Origin: Lysobacterales bacterium
GTDB taxonomy: Bacteria; Pseudomonadota; Gammaproteobacteria; Xanthomonadales; Marinicellaceae
DNA length: 35,839 bases
Direction: 5' to 3'
Assembly (NCBI GenBank): GCA_027067055.1
Contig: JAMOMK010000080.1
Span: 1-35,839 of the forward strand
The notes under the pieces are model-generated. The model did not search any database and was not told where the DNA came from. It saw only the letters and a program-made list of their open reading frames with translations. The translations under genes and the position numbers were made by a program. Every line of letters starts with the position of its first letter. Position 1 is the first letter of the stretch. Positions 14,440-22,370 of this stretch are shown here, piece by piece.

Positions 14440-15330
14440 ATGAATATGAGTACAGAAGTAATAGATTTTTCAAAAATGGAAAAGGGCGATTCTCTTTGGG
14501 ACAAAGCGTGGTATAAATTTAAAAGAGACAGCATGGGTAAAACAGGTGCTATCATCGTTTTGGTTTATTTTATAATAGCCCTTGGCGTGTGGTTTGGCTT
14601 ATGGGGTACTGCGTGGAGTGACACAAGTGATTTATTGCAAGCAGATCCATCTTGGCAACATTTAATTGGCACCAATCAAATCGGTCAAGATGTATTTACT
14701 CGCGTTATTTATTCGACTAAAGTTGCTTTTGAAGTTGGATTAGTTGTTGCCGTATTCTCCACTATTCTTGGCGCTATTCTTGGCTCAGTTTCAGGTTATT
14801 TTAGTGGCACCTGGATAGACTCAATTATCTTATGGTTTATGGGTGTATTGGACTCCATACCTTTCTATTTATTTGTGGCTGCAGTTGCTTTTGCCTTAAA
14901 GGAAAACCCATTTGCAATGCATATTGCCATGATTTCGACCTTTTGGACAGGTACAGCTAGGGTTATTCGTGGAGAAGTTATCAAACTAAAAGGACAAGAG
15001 TTTGTCGAAGCAGCACGCTCTATAGGCGTTAGGGAGAACAAAATTATTTTTAAACACATCATGCCTAACACCTCTCACATTCTCCTTGTTCAAGGAACCA
15101 TAGCTTTTGTTGCAGCGATAAAATCAGAGGTGATTTTGAGTTTTTTGGGAATGGGAGTAAAAGATGGTGTCTCTTGGGGACTGATGATTTCAGAGTCCAC
15201 TCAAGACATTCAAGCAGGTCATTTTAATAACTTTATTGCTTCTTCGGTTTTTCTTTTTGTTCTAGTAATTGCCTTTAATATGTTTTCAGATTCCATGCAA
15301 GACGCACTTGACCCTAAGAAGGTAAGCTAA
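14440..15330 (+). CDS. ABC peptide transporter permease (OppC/DppC type)
   Basis: A 296-residue permease, partner of the upstream OppB-like protein. It has a cytoplasmic N-terminal segment (SLWDKAWYKFKRDSMGKTGA), typical of OppC, a first helix, then the conserved IGTNQIGQDVFTRVIY and the EAA loop EFVEAARSIGVRENKIIFKH. The C-terminus is FSDSMQDALDPKKVS. Together the two permeases form the channel of a peptide-type importer. Two nearby starts exist (MNMS); the first is used, with the purine-rich AAGAGAAC just upstream. Its TAA overlaps the next ATG by one base. Normally OppD and OppF ATPase genes follow; here a small lipoprotein does. Confidence 0.9.
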   Translation: MNMSTEVIDFSKMEKGDSLWDKAWYKFKRDSMGKTGAIIVLVYFIIALGVWFGLWGTAWSDTSDLLQADPSWQHLIGTNQIGQDVFTRVIYSTKVAFEVGLVVAVFSTILGAILGSVSGYFSGTWIDSIILWFMGVLDSIPFYLFVAAVAFALKENPFAMHIAMISTFWTGTARVIRGEVIKLKGQEFVEAARSIGVRENKIIFKHIMPNTSHILLVQGTIAFVAAIKSEVILSFLGMGVKDGVSWGLMISESTQDIQAGHFNNFIASSVFLFVLVIAFNMFSDSMQDALDPKKVS

Positions 15331-15767
15331 TGAGAATTCTAGCAATTGTAATTTCATTTATTTTTATTGTATCTTGCGGAAGCAGCTCATCTAGGCGAGT
15401 GCATGAAAAACAACGCACACCCTCAGATGTACAAATCAATGCATTAGATTTTGCCAATAAAAAGCTTGAACTGCGTTTTGAATACCGCACTTATGTTGAG
15501 AAAACGTTAATCACAATGAATTGTGATTTAACTCTCAATAAAAAACCCTCAATTCAACTCATTAAAGACAGTCATCTAGAACTTGGGGCTTTTTCAACTG
15601 AAATTATATCCTTTGATCTAAATTCTCAGGTATTGCCTGCATTGAATAAAGCTAAAACTATAGACTACAATCTCGAATGCACAGCCACATACAATAAAGG
15701 CACTGAATACATGCAAAAAACATCTGTTTTACATTTGGTTCCTGCAAGCCAAGATAAATACAGATAG
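15330..15767 (+). CDS. Small hypothetical lipoprotein
   Basis: A 145-residue protein with a lipoprotein signal (MRILAIVISFIFIVSCGSSS, lipobox IVSC, Cys16), then a Ser/Arg-rich linker and a beta-rich domain with two cysteines (MNCDLTL and YNLECTATYN) that could form a disulphide. I do not recognise a family. The start overlaps the stop of the OppC-like gene by one base, so it is translationally coupled to the importer. The composition (LELGAFSTEIISFDLNSQVL) looks like a small Ig-like envelope fold. A function in peptide uptake is possible but only from context. Confidence 0.7.
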   Translation: MRILAIVISFIFIVSCGSSSSRRVHEKQRTPSDVQINALDFANKKLELRFEYRTYVEKTLITMNCDLTLNKKPSIQLIKDSHLELGAFSTEIISFDLNSQVLPALNKAKTIDYNLECTATYNKGTEYMQKTSVLHLVPASQDKYR

Positions 15768-15772
15768 AAGGT

Positions 15773-16339
15773 TTATCTTTTTAATAGGGAAGAAATTCCC
15801 AATTGTTTTTTAATCACTTCAGCAAATAAATGTGTTCCATTTTTGACTGAATTGGTCCAATCATCGCCTGCTTCTTCATTGGCATTGTCGCTGATAAACT
15901 TATAAGCATCAAAGGCAACATCATGGTGCTGGCAAACTTTTTTAAGAGCATAAGCTTCCATATCAACCAAATCTATTTCAATGCCAAGCCCTTCTAATTG
16001 TTTTGATGCATTTGTAATAAAACTATCGCCTGTCCCCAAAACAATCCCTTGTTTTTTTGGCAAAACTTCATTAGTCAAAGGTGTAATCCCTCGCGGAAAA
16101 TCTAACCCCCGAACATCCATATCTGCCTGTACAAAATGTACAACCTTATGTAAGCCCACTAAATTTGAAATACCACCAGCAGTTCCATAGTTAACAACTA
16201 ATTCTGGAGAATAACGCAAGATGGCTTCATACAGTTTGATGCAGGCATTAACCTTTCCAATTCCTGTGTGGATTACGGGAGCATACTCATTTAAACCATC
16301 CGCTTCATCTGCTAATGCCGTGACAATAATATATTTCAT
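15773..16339 (-). CDS. Nucleoside phosphorylase/MTA-SAH nucleosidase-family protein
   Basis: A 188-residue cytoplasmic protein of the PNP/UDP (MTA/SAH nucleosidase) superfamily: HTGIGKVNA near residue 24, VVNYGTAGG, LGTGDSF, the substrate-binding DMEAYA (E128), and the catalytic-acid motif SDNAN with D151. These enzymes hydrolyse 5'-methylthioadenosine or S-adenosylhomocysteine, or phosphorolyse nucleosides. It is shorter than E. coli MtnN (about 230 aa) and lacks part of the N-terminal half, as in a group of short nucleosidase-like proteins. It converges with the lipoprotein gene (5 nt gap) and is divergent from the SDR gene. Confidence 0.8.
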   Translation of the reverse strand: MKYIIVTALADEADGLNEYAPVIHTGIGKVNACIKLYEAILRYSPELVVNYGTAGGISNLVGLHKVVHFVQADMDVRGLDFPRGITPLTNEVLPKKQGIVLGTGDSFITNASKQLEGLGIEIDLVDMEAYALKKVCQHHDVAFDAYKFISDNANEEAGDDWTNSVKNGTHLFAEVIKKQLGISSLLKR

Positions 16340-16412
16340 TAAAAAATAGCCTGTTTAATGTCTTATTATAATCAATATTCGTTATAATTTATTTTTTATT
16401 CAAAACAAAACA

Positions 16413-17072
16413 ATGAAAATAGCATTAATCACAGGAGCTAATCGTGGCATTGGGCTAGAAATTGCTAAACAATTACAAGGCAAAAACTATAGTGTCATCG
16501 CAGCTTGTCGCCAATCGAGTCCAGAACTTGAACAATTAAATTGTCAAATTGAAACAGGTTTTGATGTCGAAAATGAGCTTTCAGTCAAGCGATTAGCAGA
16601 TAAACTCAAAAACACAAAGATTGATTTATTGATCAACAATGCAGGCATTTTATCAAGTATGGACTTAAACTCTTTAGATTATGATGCCATACGCAAACAG
16701 TTTGAAATCAATACATTAGGTCCGCTTCGTGTTACAGAAAATTTTATTCCACATCTGTCTAATGGCTCAAAAATTGCCATTATTACCTCTCGCATGGGTT
16801 CAATTACAGATGGCTCAGGCGGTCAGTATGGTTATCGCATCAGCAAAACTGCCGTTAATATGGTGGGTAGCTGCTTAGCTCACGACCTTAAATCAAAAGG
16901 AATAGCCGTTGCGTTACTGCACCCAGGTTATGTTCGTACCGACATGACTGGCAATCAAGGATTTATAGAAACAAGCGAATCTGCCAGCGGACTTATCAAA
17001 CGAATTGAAGAGCTTAATAGTGATAATACTGGTGGTTTTTGGCATACAGATGGAACACAATTACCATGGTAG
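16413..17072 (+). CDS. Short-chain dehydrogenase/reductase
   Basis: A 219-residue classical SDR: NAD(P)-binding TGANRGIG at residues 7-14, NNAG at 75-78, catalytic Ser in ITSRMGS, and Y141-x-x-x-K145 (YRISK). The pattern of short spacing and the C-terminal LHPGYVRTDMTG resemble the C-factor/CsgA-like SDR group. The cofactor and substrate cannot be predicted. Its TAG stop overlaps the start of hutF by 7 nt (17066-17072), so the two are translationally coupled, which is unusual for a histidine-degradation gene. Confidence 0.9.
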   Translation: MKIALITGANRGIGLEIAKQLQGKNYSVIAACRQSSPELEQLNCQIETGFDVENELSVKRLADKLKNTKIDLLINNAGILSSMDLNSLDYDAIRKQFEINTLGPLRVTENFIPHLSNGSKIAIITSRMGSITDGSGGQYGYRISKTAVNMVGSCLAHDLKSKGIAVALLHPGYVRTDMTGNQGFIETSESASGLIKRIEELNSDNTGGFWHTDGTQLPW

Positions 17073-18406
17073 CTCAAACCTATTTTTTTAAACGAGCATT
17101 GGTAGGCGAAACATGGCAACAGAATATTCGCGTGGTGGTTAATTCACAAGGGTTATTTTCAGAAATTAAGGCTGACACCTCTTACGAAAGGCACGATACC
17201 CAACTAGACTGTATTATACCAACCATGCCCAATTGTCATTCACATGTATTCCAACGCTGCATGGCTGGATTAACTGAATTTAAAACATCTGACAATGATA
17301 GCTTCTGGTCATGGCGTGATTTAATGTACCAATATGCCAACCAAATTGACTCAGAGCAACTCTACCATATTGCTAAATATACCTACAGTGAAATGCTTGA
17401 GGCTGGTTATACTTCGGCATGCGAATTTCATTACATTCACCGCGAGTTAGGTGATAAAAACAATACCGAAAACATGTCATTGGCGATTATAAAAGCGGCG
17501 CATGAAGTCGGTATTGTTCTTAGTTTACTCCCTGTTTTATACACACAGGCTCACATTGATGGCACAAAACTTTCCAATCTACAGCAACGCTTCTATCTCA
17601 CCACTGATGAATATATTTCACTCTACAAAACTTTAGAGAAACAACTCTGTCCAGAGCAAAACATGGGCATCTGTTTTCACTCACTTCGTGCGGTGTCATT
17701 AGAACAAATGCAAAAGGTCTTAAAATCACTGGATAAGGGACAACCCATCCACATTCATATTGCAGAACAACAAGTTGAAGTAACACAAATACAACAACAC
17801 ACACAATTACGCCCTGTAGAATACTTGCACCAAAATTTTGAGGTCAATAAAAACTGGTGCCTTATTCATGCAACCCATCTTAACGAACAAGAAGTCAAAC
17901 AGATTACTCTTTCGGGAGCCGTTGCTGGAATTTGCCCTCTAACAGAAGCCAACCTGGGTGATGGTATTTTTCCACTTCCTGAATTTTTACAACACAAAGG
18001 TCAATTAGCCATTGGTTCAGACAGTCATATCTTAATCAACCCGTTTCAAGAAATACAAATGCTTGAATATTCTCAACGCTTGCATAAACAACAACGAGTA
18101 ATTGCCAGTACATCAAACAACCCACATGTAGGAACGTTACTATGGACAAAAGCAGTTGCAGGTGGCGCACAAGCTTGTCAATTAGCCGTAAACGGCATGC
18201 AAATTGGGCAGCAAGCCAACTGGATTAGCCTTGATACAAAGCACCCTTCACTGGTTAATCTGTCAGGTGAAAAGTGTCTGGATTCAGTGATATTTGCCAA
18301 CAATCAAATCCCTTACCAGTCCTATCTAAAAGGTAAAAAAATCATTCCAATGCATCAAAGCATCAAAGAAAACTACAAAAACACATTAAAATCACTTAGA
18401 AACTAA
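17066..18406 (+). CDS. hutF: Formimidoylglutamate deiminase
   Basis: A 446-residue amidohydrolase that converts N-formimino-L-glutamate to N-formylglutamate and ammonia in the five-step histidine degradation route. The start at 17066 (MVAQTYFFKR) is chosen over an earlier in-frame ATG at 17039, which lies deep inside the SDR gene. Metal-ligand motif CHSHVFQR has H58 and H60 just after IPTMPN, the HutF signature including MAGLTE. Further ligands are HIHIAEQQ and LIHATHL, and AIGSDSH carries the catalytic Asp. The other hut genes (hutH, hutU, hutI, hutG) are absent from the window, so it is an isolated hut gene coupled to an SDR. Confidence 0.9.
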   Translation: MVAQTYFFKRALVGETWQQNIRVVVNSQGLFSEIKADTSYERHDTQLDCIIPTMPNCHSHVFQRCMAGLTEFKTSDNDSFWSWRDLMYQYANQIDSEQLYHIAKYTYSEMLEAGYTSACEFHYIHRELGDKNNTENMSLAIIKAAHEVGIVLSLLPVLYTQAHIDGTKLSNLQQRFYLTTDEYISLYKTLEKQLCPEQNMGICFHSLRAVSLEQMQKVLKSLDKGQPIHIHIAEQQVEVTQIQQHTQLRPVEYLHQNFEVNKNWCLIHATHLNEQEVKQITLSGAVAGICPLTEANLGDGIFPLPEFLQHKGQLAIGSDSHILINPFQEIQMLEYSQRLHKQQRVIASTSNNPHVGTLLWTKAVAGGAQACQLAVNGMQIGQQANWISLDTKHPSLVNLSGEKCLDSVIFANNQIPYQSYLKGKKIIPMHQSIKENYKNTLKSLRN

Positions 18407-18481
18407 GGTTTTTGACTTTTTTTTGTTATTATAGCGGGTCGCATAATAATGCATAACACTATTGATATTTAGGAAAAAATA

Positions 18482-18757
18482 ATGGCAAGAGTTACGATTG
18501 AAGATTGTTTAGAATTTGTTGATAACCGCTTTGAGTTGGTTCAATTAGCTGCAAAACGCGCACGTTTGATTGCCAACGGTCAAGCGCCACTGGTTGAAGA
18601 AGAGAATGACAAACCAACGGTTTTGGCATTACGTGAAATCGCAGCTGGATTAATGACAACTGAAAAACTAAAAGAGTTAGAGTTAGAACAAAAACGCGTT
18701 CAAGAGTTAGATGAATGGAATGCAGCCGCTGAAGAACAAGATTCACAAATGATTTAA
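18482..18757 (+). CDS. rpoZ: RNA polymerase omega subunit
   Basis: A 91-residue protein starting [20 protein letters not shown], the hallmark of omega, with AAKRARL and [14 protein letters not shown]. Omega assists assembly of the beta-prime subunit and mediates part of ppGpp binding by RNA polymerase. It sits 45 nt upstream of spoT, the conserved gammaproteobacterial arrangement, but gmk, which usually precedes rpoZ, is missing and replaced by hutF. Length is normal. Confidence 0.97.
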   Translation: MARVTIEDCLEFVDNRFELVQLAAKRARLIANGQAPLVEEENDKPTVLALREIAAGLMTTEKLKELELEQKRVQELDEWNAAAEEQDSQMI

Positions 18758-18801
18758 ATCTTTATGCGAATTGTTTTTCACAATAAATTATTTTACAAGT
18801 C

Positions 18802-20970
18802 GTGACTGAAGAATCCACAGTCACGACCATACTCGCCCACCCTGCCGTTGTTTCTGCACAAAAAACACTCACCAATTTAACCAGCAATTATTTAAAACCC
18901 AATGAACAGTTGATTCTTTCAAAAGCAATCAATTATGGTGCCAAAGCTCATAGAAAGCAATTTCGTAAATCTGGTGAACCCTATATTACCCATCCAATTA
19001 CAGTTGCAGCTATACTTGCTAAGCACCAGTTTGACATTAACACCTTATGTGCAGCCCTATTACATGACACCATTGAAGATACCGAGGTTACCCAAAGAGA
19101 CTTAAGAAAACAGTTTAATCGAACAGTTGCATACTTAGTCCAAGCCGTTACAAAAATAGATAAATTAAAATTTCGAAATTTGCATGAAGCGCAAGCTGAA
19201 ACATTTGTCAAAATGCTTTTTGCTATGGCAGAAGATGTACGTGTCATTATCATTAAACTTGCTGACAGGCTCCACAATATGCGTACGATTGCTGCCATGA
19301 GTGAGGCAAGCCGTAAAAGAATTGCCAGAGAAACACTTGATGTCTATGCACCAATTGCTGAGCGCTTAGGGTTAAAATCAATTCAAGAGGAAATGGAAGA
19401 TCACGCATTTTCAGCACTGCTTCCTAATATTTCTGAAAAAATAATCACAAATGTCAATGAACTATCAGGTAACAGGCAAAAAGCAATTGAAAAAATTCAA
19501 AAGAAAATTGCCAAAGCCCTATTGCATTCAGGACTAACACCAACAGTAGATGGTAGACAGAAGTCCATTTATAGCATCTATAAGAAACAAAAACGGAAAA
19601 ACCTTAAATTTGAACAAATCCATGATGTGTTTGGCATTCGAGTCATCGTCAGATCTGTACAAGATTGCTATATTGCACTCGGTGTTATTCATGGACTTTA
19701 CGTTCCACGCGAACACAGTTTTAAAGATTATATTGCTGTACCAAAGTCTAATGGCTATCAATCCCTACACACCCTAGTGACTGGGCCTTATGGTCTAGCC
19801 ATTGAAATACAAATTCGTACCGATGAAATGGATAAAGTCTGCGAATCTGGCGTTGCTGCCCATTGGATGTACAAAAACAAAGACCATAACAGTGATAAAA
19901 GATTAACCCTAGCGCGAAACTGGCTTGGTAGTTTACTGCATTTACAAAAAAACACTGGAAGCTCATTAGAGTTTTACGAAAACATGAAAAAAGATTTGGT
20001 AACCGATGAAATCTATGTTTTCACTCCCAGAGGAAAAATTATTCAATTGCCATTAAATTCAACTGTTTTAGATTTTGCTTATGCCATTCACACAAAAGTC
20101 GGTTCTTATGCGGTCGCATCCGAAATCAATGATAAACCTGCCTCATTAAAACAAAAACTGTATACTGGACAAACTGTTAATATTATTACCGATGAGCAAG
20201 CATCACCCAAAACCGAATGGTTACAGATAGTCACAACAAGTAAAGCACGAACAGCCATCAGACATGCGCTTAAACAAATTAAAGATGAGGATGCTATTTT
20301 TGTTGGACATCGAATGCTCGATAGAGCCTTAGATACCTACGGCTATTCATTTGATTCATTAGATAAGCGAGCTATCAGACGCGTACTAAAATATTATAAA
20401 AAAGATAGCATGGATGAGCTATTAAAATCCTTTGCTCTTGGAGAGCTTCTGCCTTCAATTGCAGCCAAAAAACTCTTGCCGCTACTGAAACAAAGAGGTA
20501 TTGGCAAAACATATTCACCCAAAGAGGCACTTTCAATTACTGGCAAAGAAGGCTCTATAATTAATTACCCTCACTGTTGCGAACCCATTGTTGGTGATGA
20601 AGTTATTGGCTATTTAAGTCCTGCAAAAGGTATAGTTGTGCATAGAAAAAACTGTGCTAATTTAGAAGAGTTAGAAAAAAGTCCAGAACGCATGGTTGTC
20701 ATGAACTGGGACTTAGAACAGAAAATGATGTTCCAAACAACTATCCAAATGGATGTTATTAACAAACAAGGAGTCTTAGCTCAACTTGCCAGTGTGGTGG
20801 CAGATAACCACGGCAATATAGAAAGATTCGAACAAGTTGACCGCGATGGAAACTACTCAGGATTAGAGTTCCACTTAAGTATCACTGACACAGATATGCT
20901 CAACAATATTTTATACAAACTAAGACAGTTGCCTGAAGTCTTAAAAGCCAATAGGAAAGAATTCAAATGA
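18802..20970 (+). CDS. spoT: Bifunctional (p)ppGpp synthase/hydrolase
   Basis: A 722-residue RelA/SpoT homologue. It starts at GTG (18802), because MTEESTVTT is followed by the expected YLKPNEQLILSKAINYGAKAH. The HD hydrolase is intact (H50, H88-D89 and E92-D93 in HDTIED). The synthetase domain at about 250-370 contains HDVFGIRVIV and KDYIAVPKSNGYQS. TGS (about 395-460) and C-terminal ACT (from about 650) domains follow. Oddity: in the RXKD signature that marks bifunctional enzymes, the first residue is Ser (S306-F-K-D309), not Arg. Stop is TGA, overlapping the ATG of ridA (ATGA). It makes and degrades the stringent-response alarmone. Confidence 0.96.
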   Translation: MTEESTVTTILAHPAVVSAQKTLTNLTSNYLKPNEQLILSKAINYGAKAHRKQFRKSGEPYITHPITVAAILAKHQFDINTLCAALLHDTIEDTEVTQRDLRKQFNRTVAYLVQAVTKIDKLKFRNLHEAQAETFVKMLFAMAEDVRVIIIKLADRLHNMRTIAAMSEASRKRIARETLDVYAPIAERLGLKSIQEEMEDHAFSALLPNISEKIITNVNELSGNRQKAIEKIQKKIAKALLHSGLTPTVDGRQKSIYSIYKKQKRKNLKFEQIHDVFGIRVIVRSVQDCYIALGVIHGLYVPREHSFKDYIAVPKSNGYQSLHTLVTGPYGLAIEIQIRTDEMDKVCESGVAAHWMYKNKDHNSDKRLTLARNWLGSLLHLQKNTGSSLEFYENMKKDLVTDEIYVFTPRGKIIQLPLNSTVLDFAYAIHTKVGSYAVASEINDKPASLKQKLYTGQTVNIITDEQASPKTEWLQIVTTSKARTAIRHALKQIKDEDAIFVGHRMLDRALDTYGYSFDSLDKRAIRRVLKYYKKDSMDELLKSFALGELLPSIAAKKLLPLLKQRGIGKTYSPKEALSITGKEGSIINYPHCCEPIVGDEVIGYLSPAKGIVVHRKNCANLEELEKSPERMVVMNWDLEQKMMFQTTIQMDVINKQGVLAQLASVVADNHGNIERFEQVDRDGNYSGLEFHLSITDTDMLNNILYKLRQLPEVLKANRKEFK

Positions 20971-21344
20971 GAAAAATTATACAAACAGAAAATGCACCTG
21001 GTGCAATCGGAACTTACTCACAGGCAGTCGTTCATAACGGAGTTTTATACACTTCAGGACAAATTCCAATCAATCCAAAGACAGGAAAAATGCTGGAAGA
21101 CGACTTTTCCAAGCAAACCCATCAAGTCTTCAATAACCTTCACGCCATTGCCATAGCCGCTGGCACCAGCCTACAAAACACTTTGAAACTTAATATTTTT
21201 GTACAGGACTTATCGTATTTTTCCACATTAAATACTATTATGTCTGAATACTTTGAACAACCGTTCCCTGCACGCGCGGCAATTCAAGTAGCGGGGCTAC
21301 CTAAAAATGCCATGGTAGAAATGGATGCAATTATTGCAGTTTGA
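20967..21344 (+). CDS. ridA: 2-iminobutanoate/2-iminopropanoate deaminase
   Basis: A 125-residue YjgF/RidA protein. NAPGAIGTYSQAV, the SGQIPINPKTG loop, LKLNIFVQDL, and FPARAAIQVAGLP with the conserved Arg that binds the imine carboxylate are all present. RidA hydrolyses reactive enamine/imine by-products of PLP enzymes. It overlaps spoT by 4 nt (ATGA), the usual spoT-ridA coupling in gammaproteobacteria. Its own stop is TGA. No terminator follows; 92 nt separate it from the broken secreted-protein gene. Confidence 0.95.
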   Translation: MRKIIQTENAPGAIGTYSQAVVHNGVLYTSGQIPINPKTGKMLEDDFSKQTHQVFNNLHAIAIAAGTSLQNTLKLNIFVQDLSYFSTLNTIMSEYFEQPFPARAAIQVAGLPKNAMVEMDAIIAV

Positions 21345-21517
21345 TATTTTCCAAACCAAAAATTATTGCTGTCATTTAAATTAAACAACGCTTATTCCCC
21401 GAGAATGCAGTAAGCGAAAATACAACAGAGAGAGATATGAAAAAAATAAATACTACACTATTTTTCATTATTATGCTGGTTATTGTTAGCACAATATCTT
21501 CAGCAAATATACTACTC

Positions 21518-21857
21518 CCCATTGTCCAGACCAATTTTCACTTTCTTTTAAGATATAAAACCAGTTGTTAAATTTGTTTATTTTTTGACTTTCACATCAA
21601 TCTTTTTTAATACTATGTTAGCCGCTTTAGTTTCATTGTGGAGCGTAGCGGAACAATGAAACTAAAGCGGCAGGGTTTTTGTTTTTTTACCCTCTTTTCA
21701 AGCAGTTTTGTGTAGCTTTTAACTACCTAAATACACCTCTGCTGGTGTCTTATAATCCAATGATTGATGGTACCTTTCTTCATTGTAAAATGTAAAATAT
21801 TTTTCTAATCCCGTCTGCACTTCTTGCACACTTGCATATTCTTTTACTTTAAGTGTG
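21518..21857 (-). mobile_element. IS3-family insertion sequence remnant
   Basis: On the minus strand, 21719 to about 21855 encodes the last ~43 residues of an IS3-family OrfB transposase: KEYASVQEVQTGLEKYF, then FYNEERYHQSLDYKTPAEVY and a stop. This is the C-terminal end of the rve integrase domain. The DDE catalytic part is missing. The segment from there to TGTCCAGACC at about 21518 fits the non-coding end and terminal repeat of such an element. The right junction falls near 21857, where host coding sequence resumes. Exact ends and target duplication are not determinable here. Confidence 0.7.
21621..21688 (+). terminator. Large perfect hairpin with T-rich tail inside the IS remnant
   Basis: GCCGCTTTAGTTTCATTGT (21621-21639) and its exact complement (21653-21671) form a 19-bp stem with a 13-nt loop (GGAGCGTAGCGGA). 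AGGGTTTTTGTTTTTTT follows on the plus strand. It can act as a terminator against incoming transcription, and may be part of the IS end. Confidence 0.55.
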
Positions 21858-22156
21858 CTACCAACAAGTTTTATAATGAACCAAGCGCCTATAGTACCAA
21901 ATCCAGATGTTATATTTAAGAATGGATTTGATAACCCTGTAATAATACTTCCATCAATTACAAGTCAGGGATTAACTATTACCGCTTTTGGAGTTCCAAC
22001 GATTACGACAGGTATGTCATTTGGTAAGATTATACTAACAGAAACTAATGGGCTTTCTCCCCCATTACATGTCACTGTATCGGTAAATCAAGTACTACCA
22101 TTTGGAGGAACAGCACCACCAGATCTTTGATAATTAAATTTATCTTGACTCACAAA

Positions 22157-22189
22157 AAAGCAGCTTAACTTTAATAAGCTGCTTTTTTT
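22157..22189 (+). terminator. Rho-independent terminator
   Basis: AAAGCAGCTTA (22157-22167) pairs with TAAGCTGCTTT (22175-22185) across a 7-nt loop, followed by a run of T to 22189. It lies 27 nt after the end of the broken secreted-protein gene and would have ended its transcript. Confidence 0.85.
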
Positions 22190-22317
22190 GTCAAAGAAAG
22201 ATAAGGCTTTAGTCGAATACAAACTCTTACATTAGAATGTAGCTATCTTTACATTCAACAATGGGCAGGGTATAACTCTAAACTATAATTATTTATTAAT
22301 GCAAAATTCACACCCAC

Positions 22318-22343
22318 AAAAAACCCAACGTTTTAAAGTTGGG
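22318..22343 (-). terminator. Rho-independent terminator of the M16 peptidase gene
   Basis: On the minus strand CCCAAC and GTTGGG form a 6-bp stem with an 8-nt loop followed by six T. It starts 28 nt past the peptidase stop codon. Confidence 0.75.
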
Positions 22344-22370
22344 CTTTTCAAAACTGAAATTATAGAAAAC

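Larger units (their letters stand above)
21437..22130 (+). pseudogene. Secreted-protein gene interrupted by an IS3 remnant
   Basis: A gene start with AGAGAGA upstream begins at 21437 and encodes a good signal peptide (MKKINTTLFFIIMLVIVSTI, cleavage after SSA), then NILLPIV. From about 21518 the sequence changes to IS-derived DNA and the frame stops at TAA after 44 codons. Coding sequence of the same style resumes at about 21858: PNPDVIFKNGFDNPVI, then a Gly/Thr/Pro-rich beta-type tail ending GGTAPPDL at 22130, followed by a terminator. I infer one exported protein whose middle was lost during insertion and deletion. The DVIFKNGF motif recurs at the C-terminus of the 30714-31829 protein. The two halves could instead be unrelated. 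Confidence 0.6.

Noticed and set aside
21621-21671. attC site
   Set aside because: The palindrome is perfect, without extrahelical bases, and lacks paired RYYYAAC/GTTRRRY boxes; it lies in IS-derived DNA.
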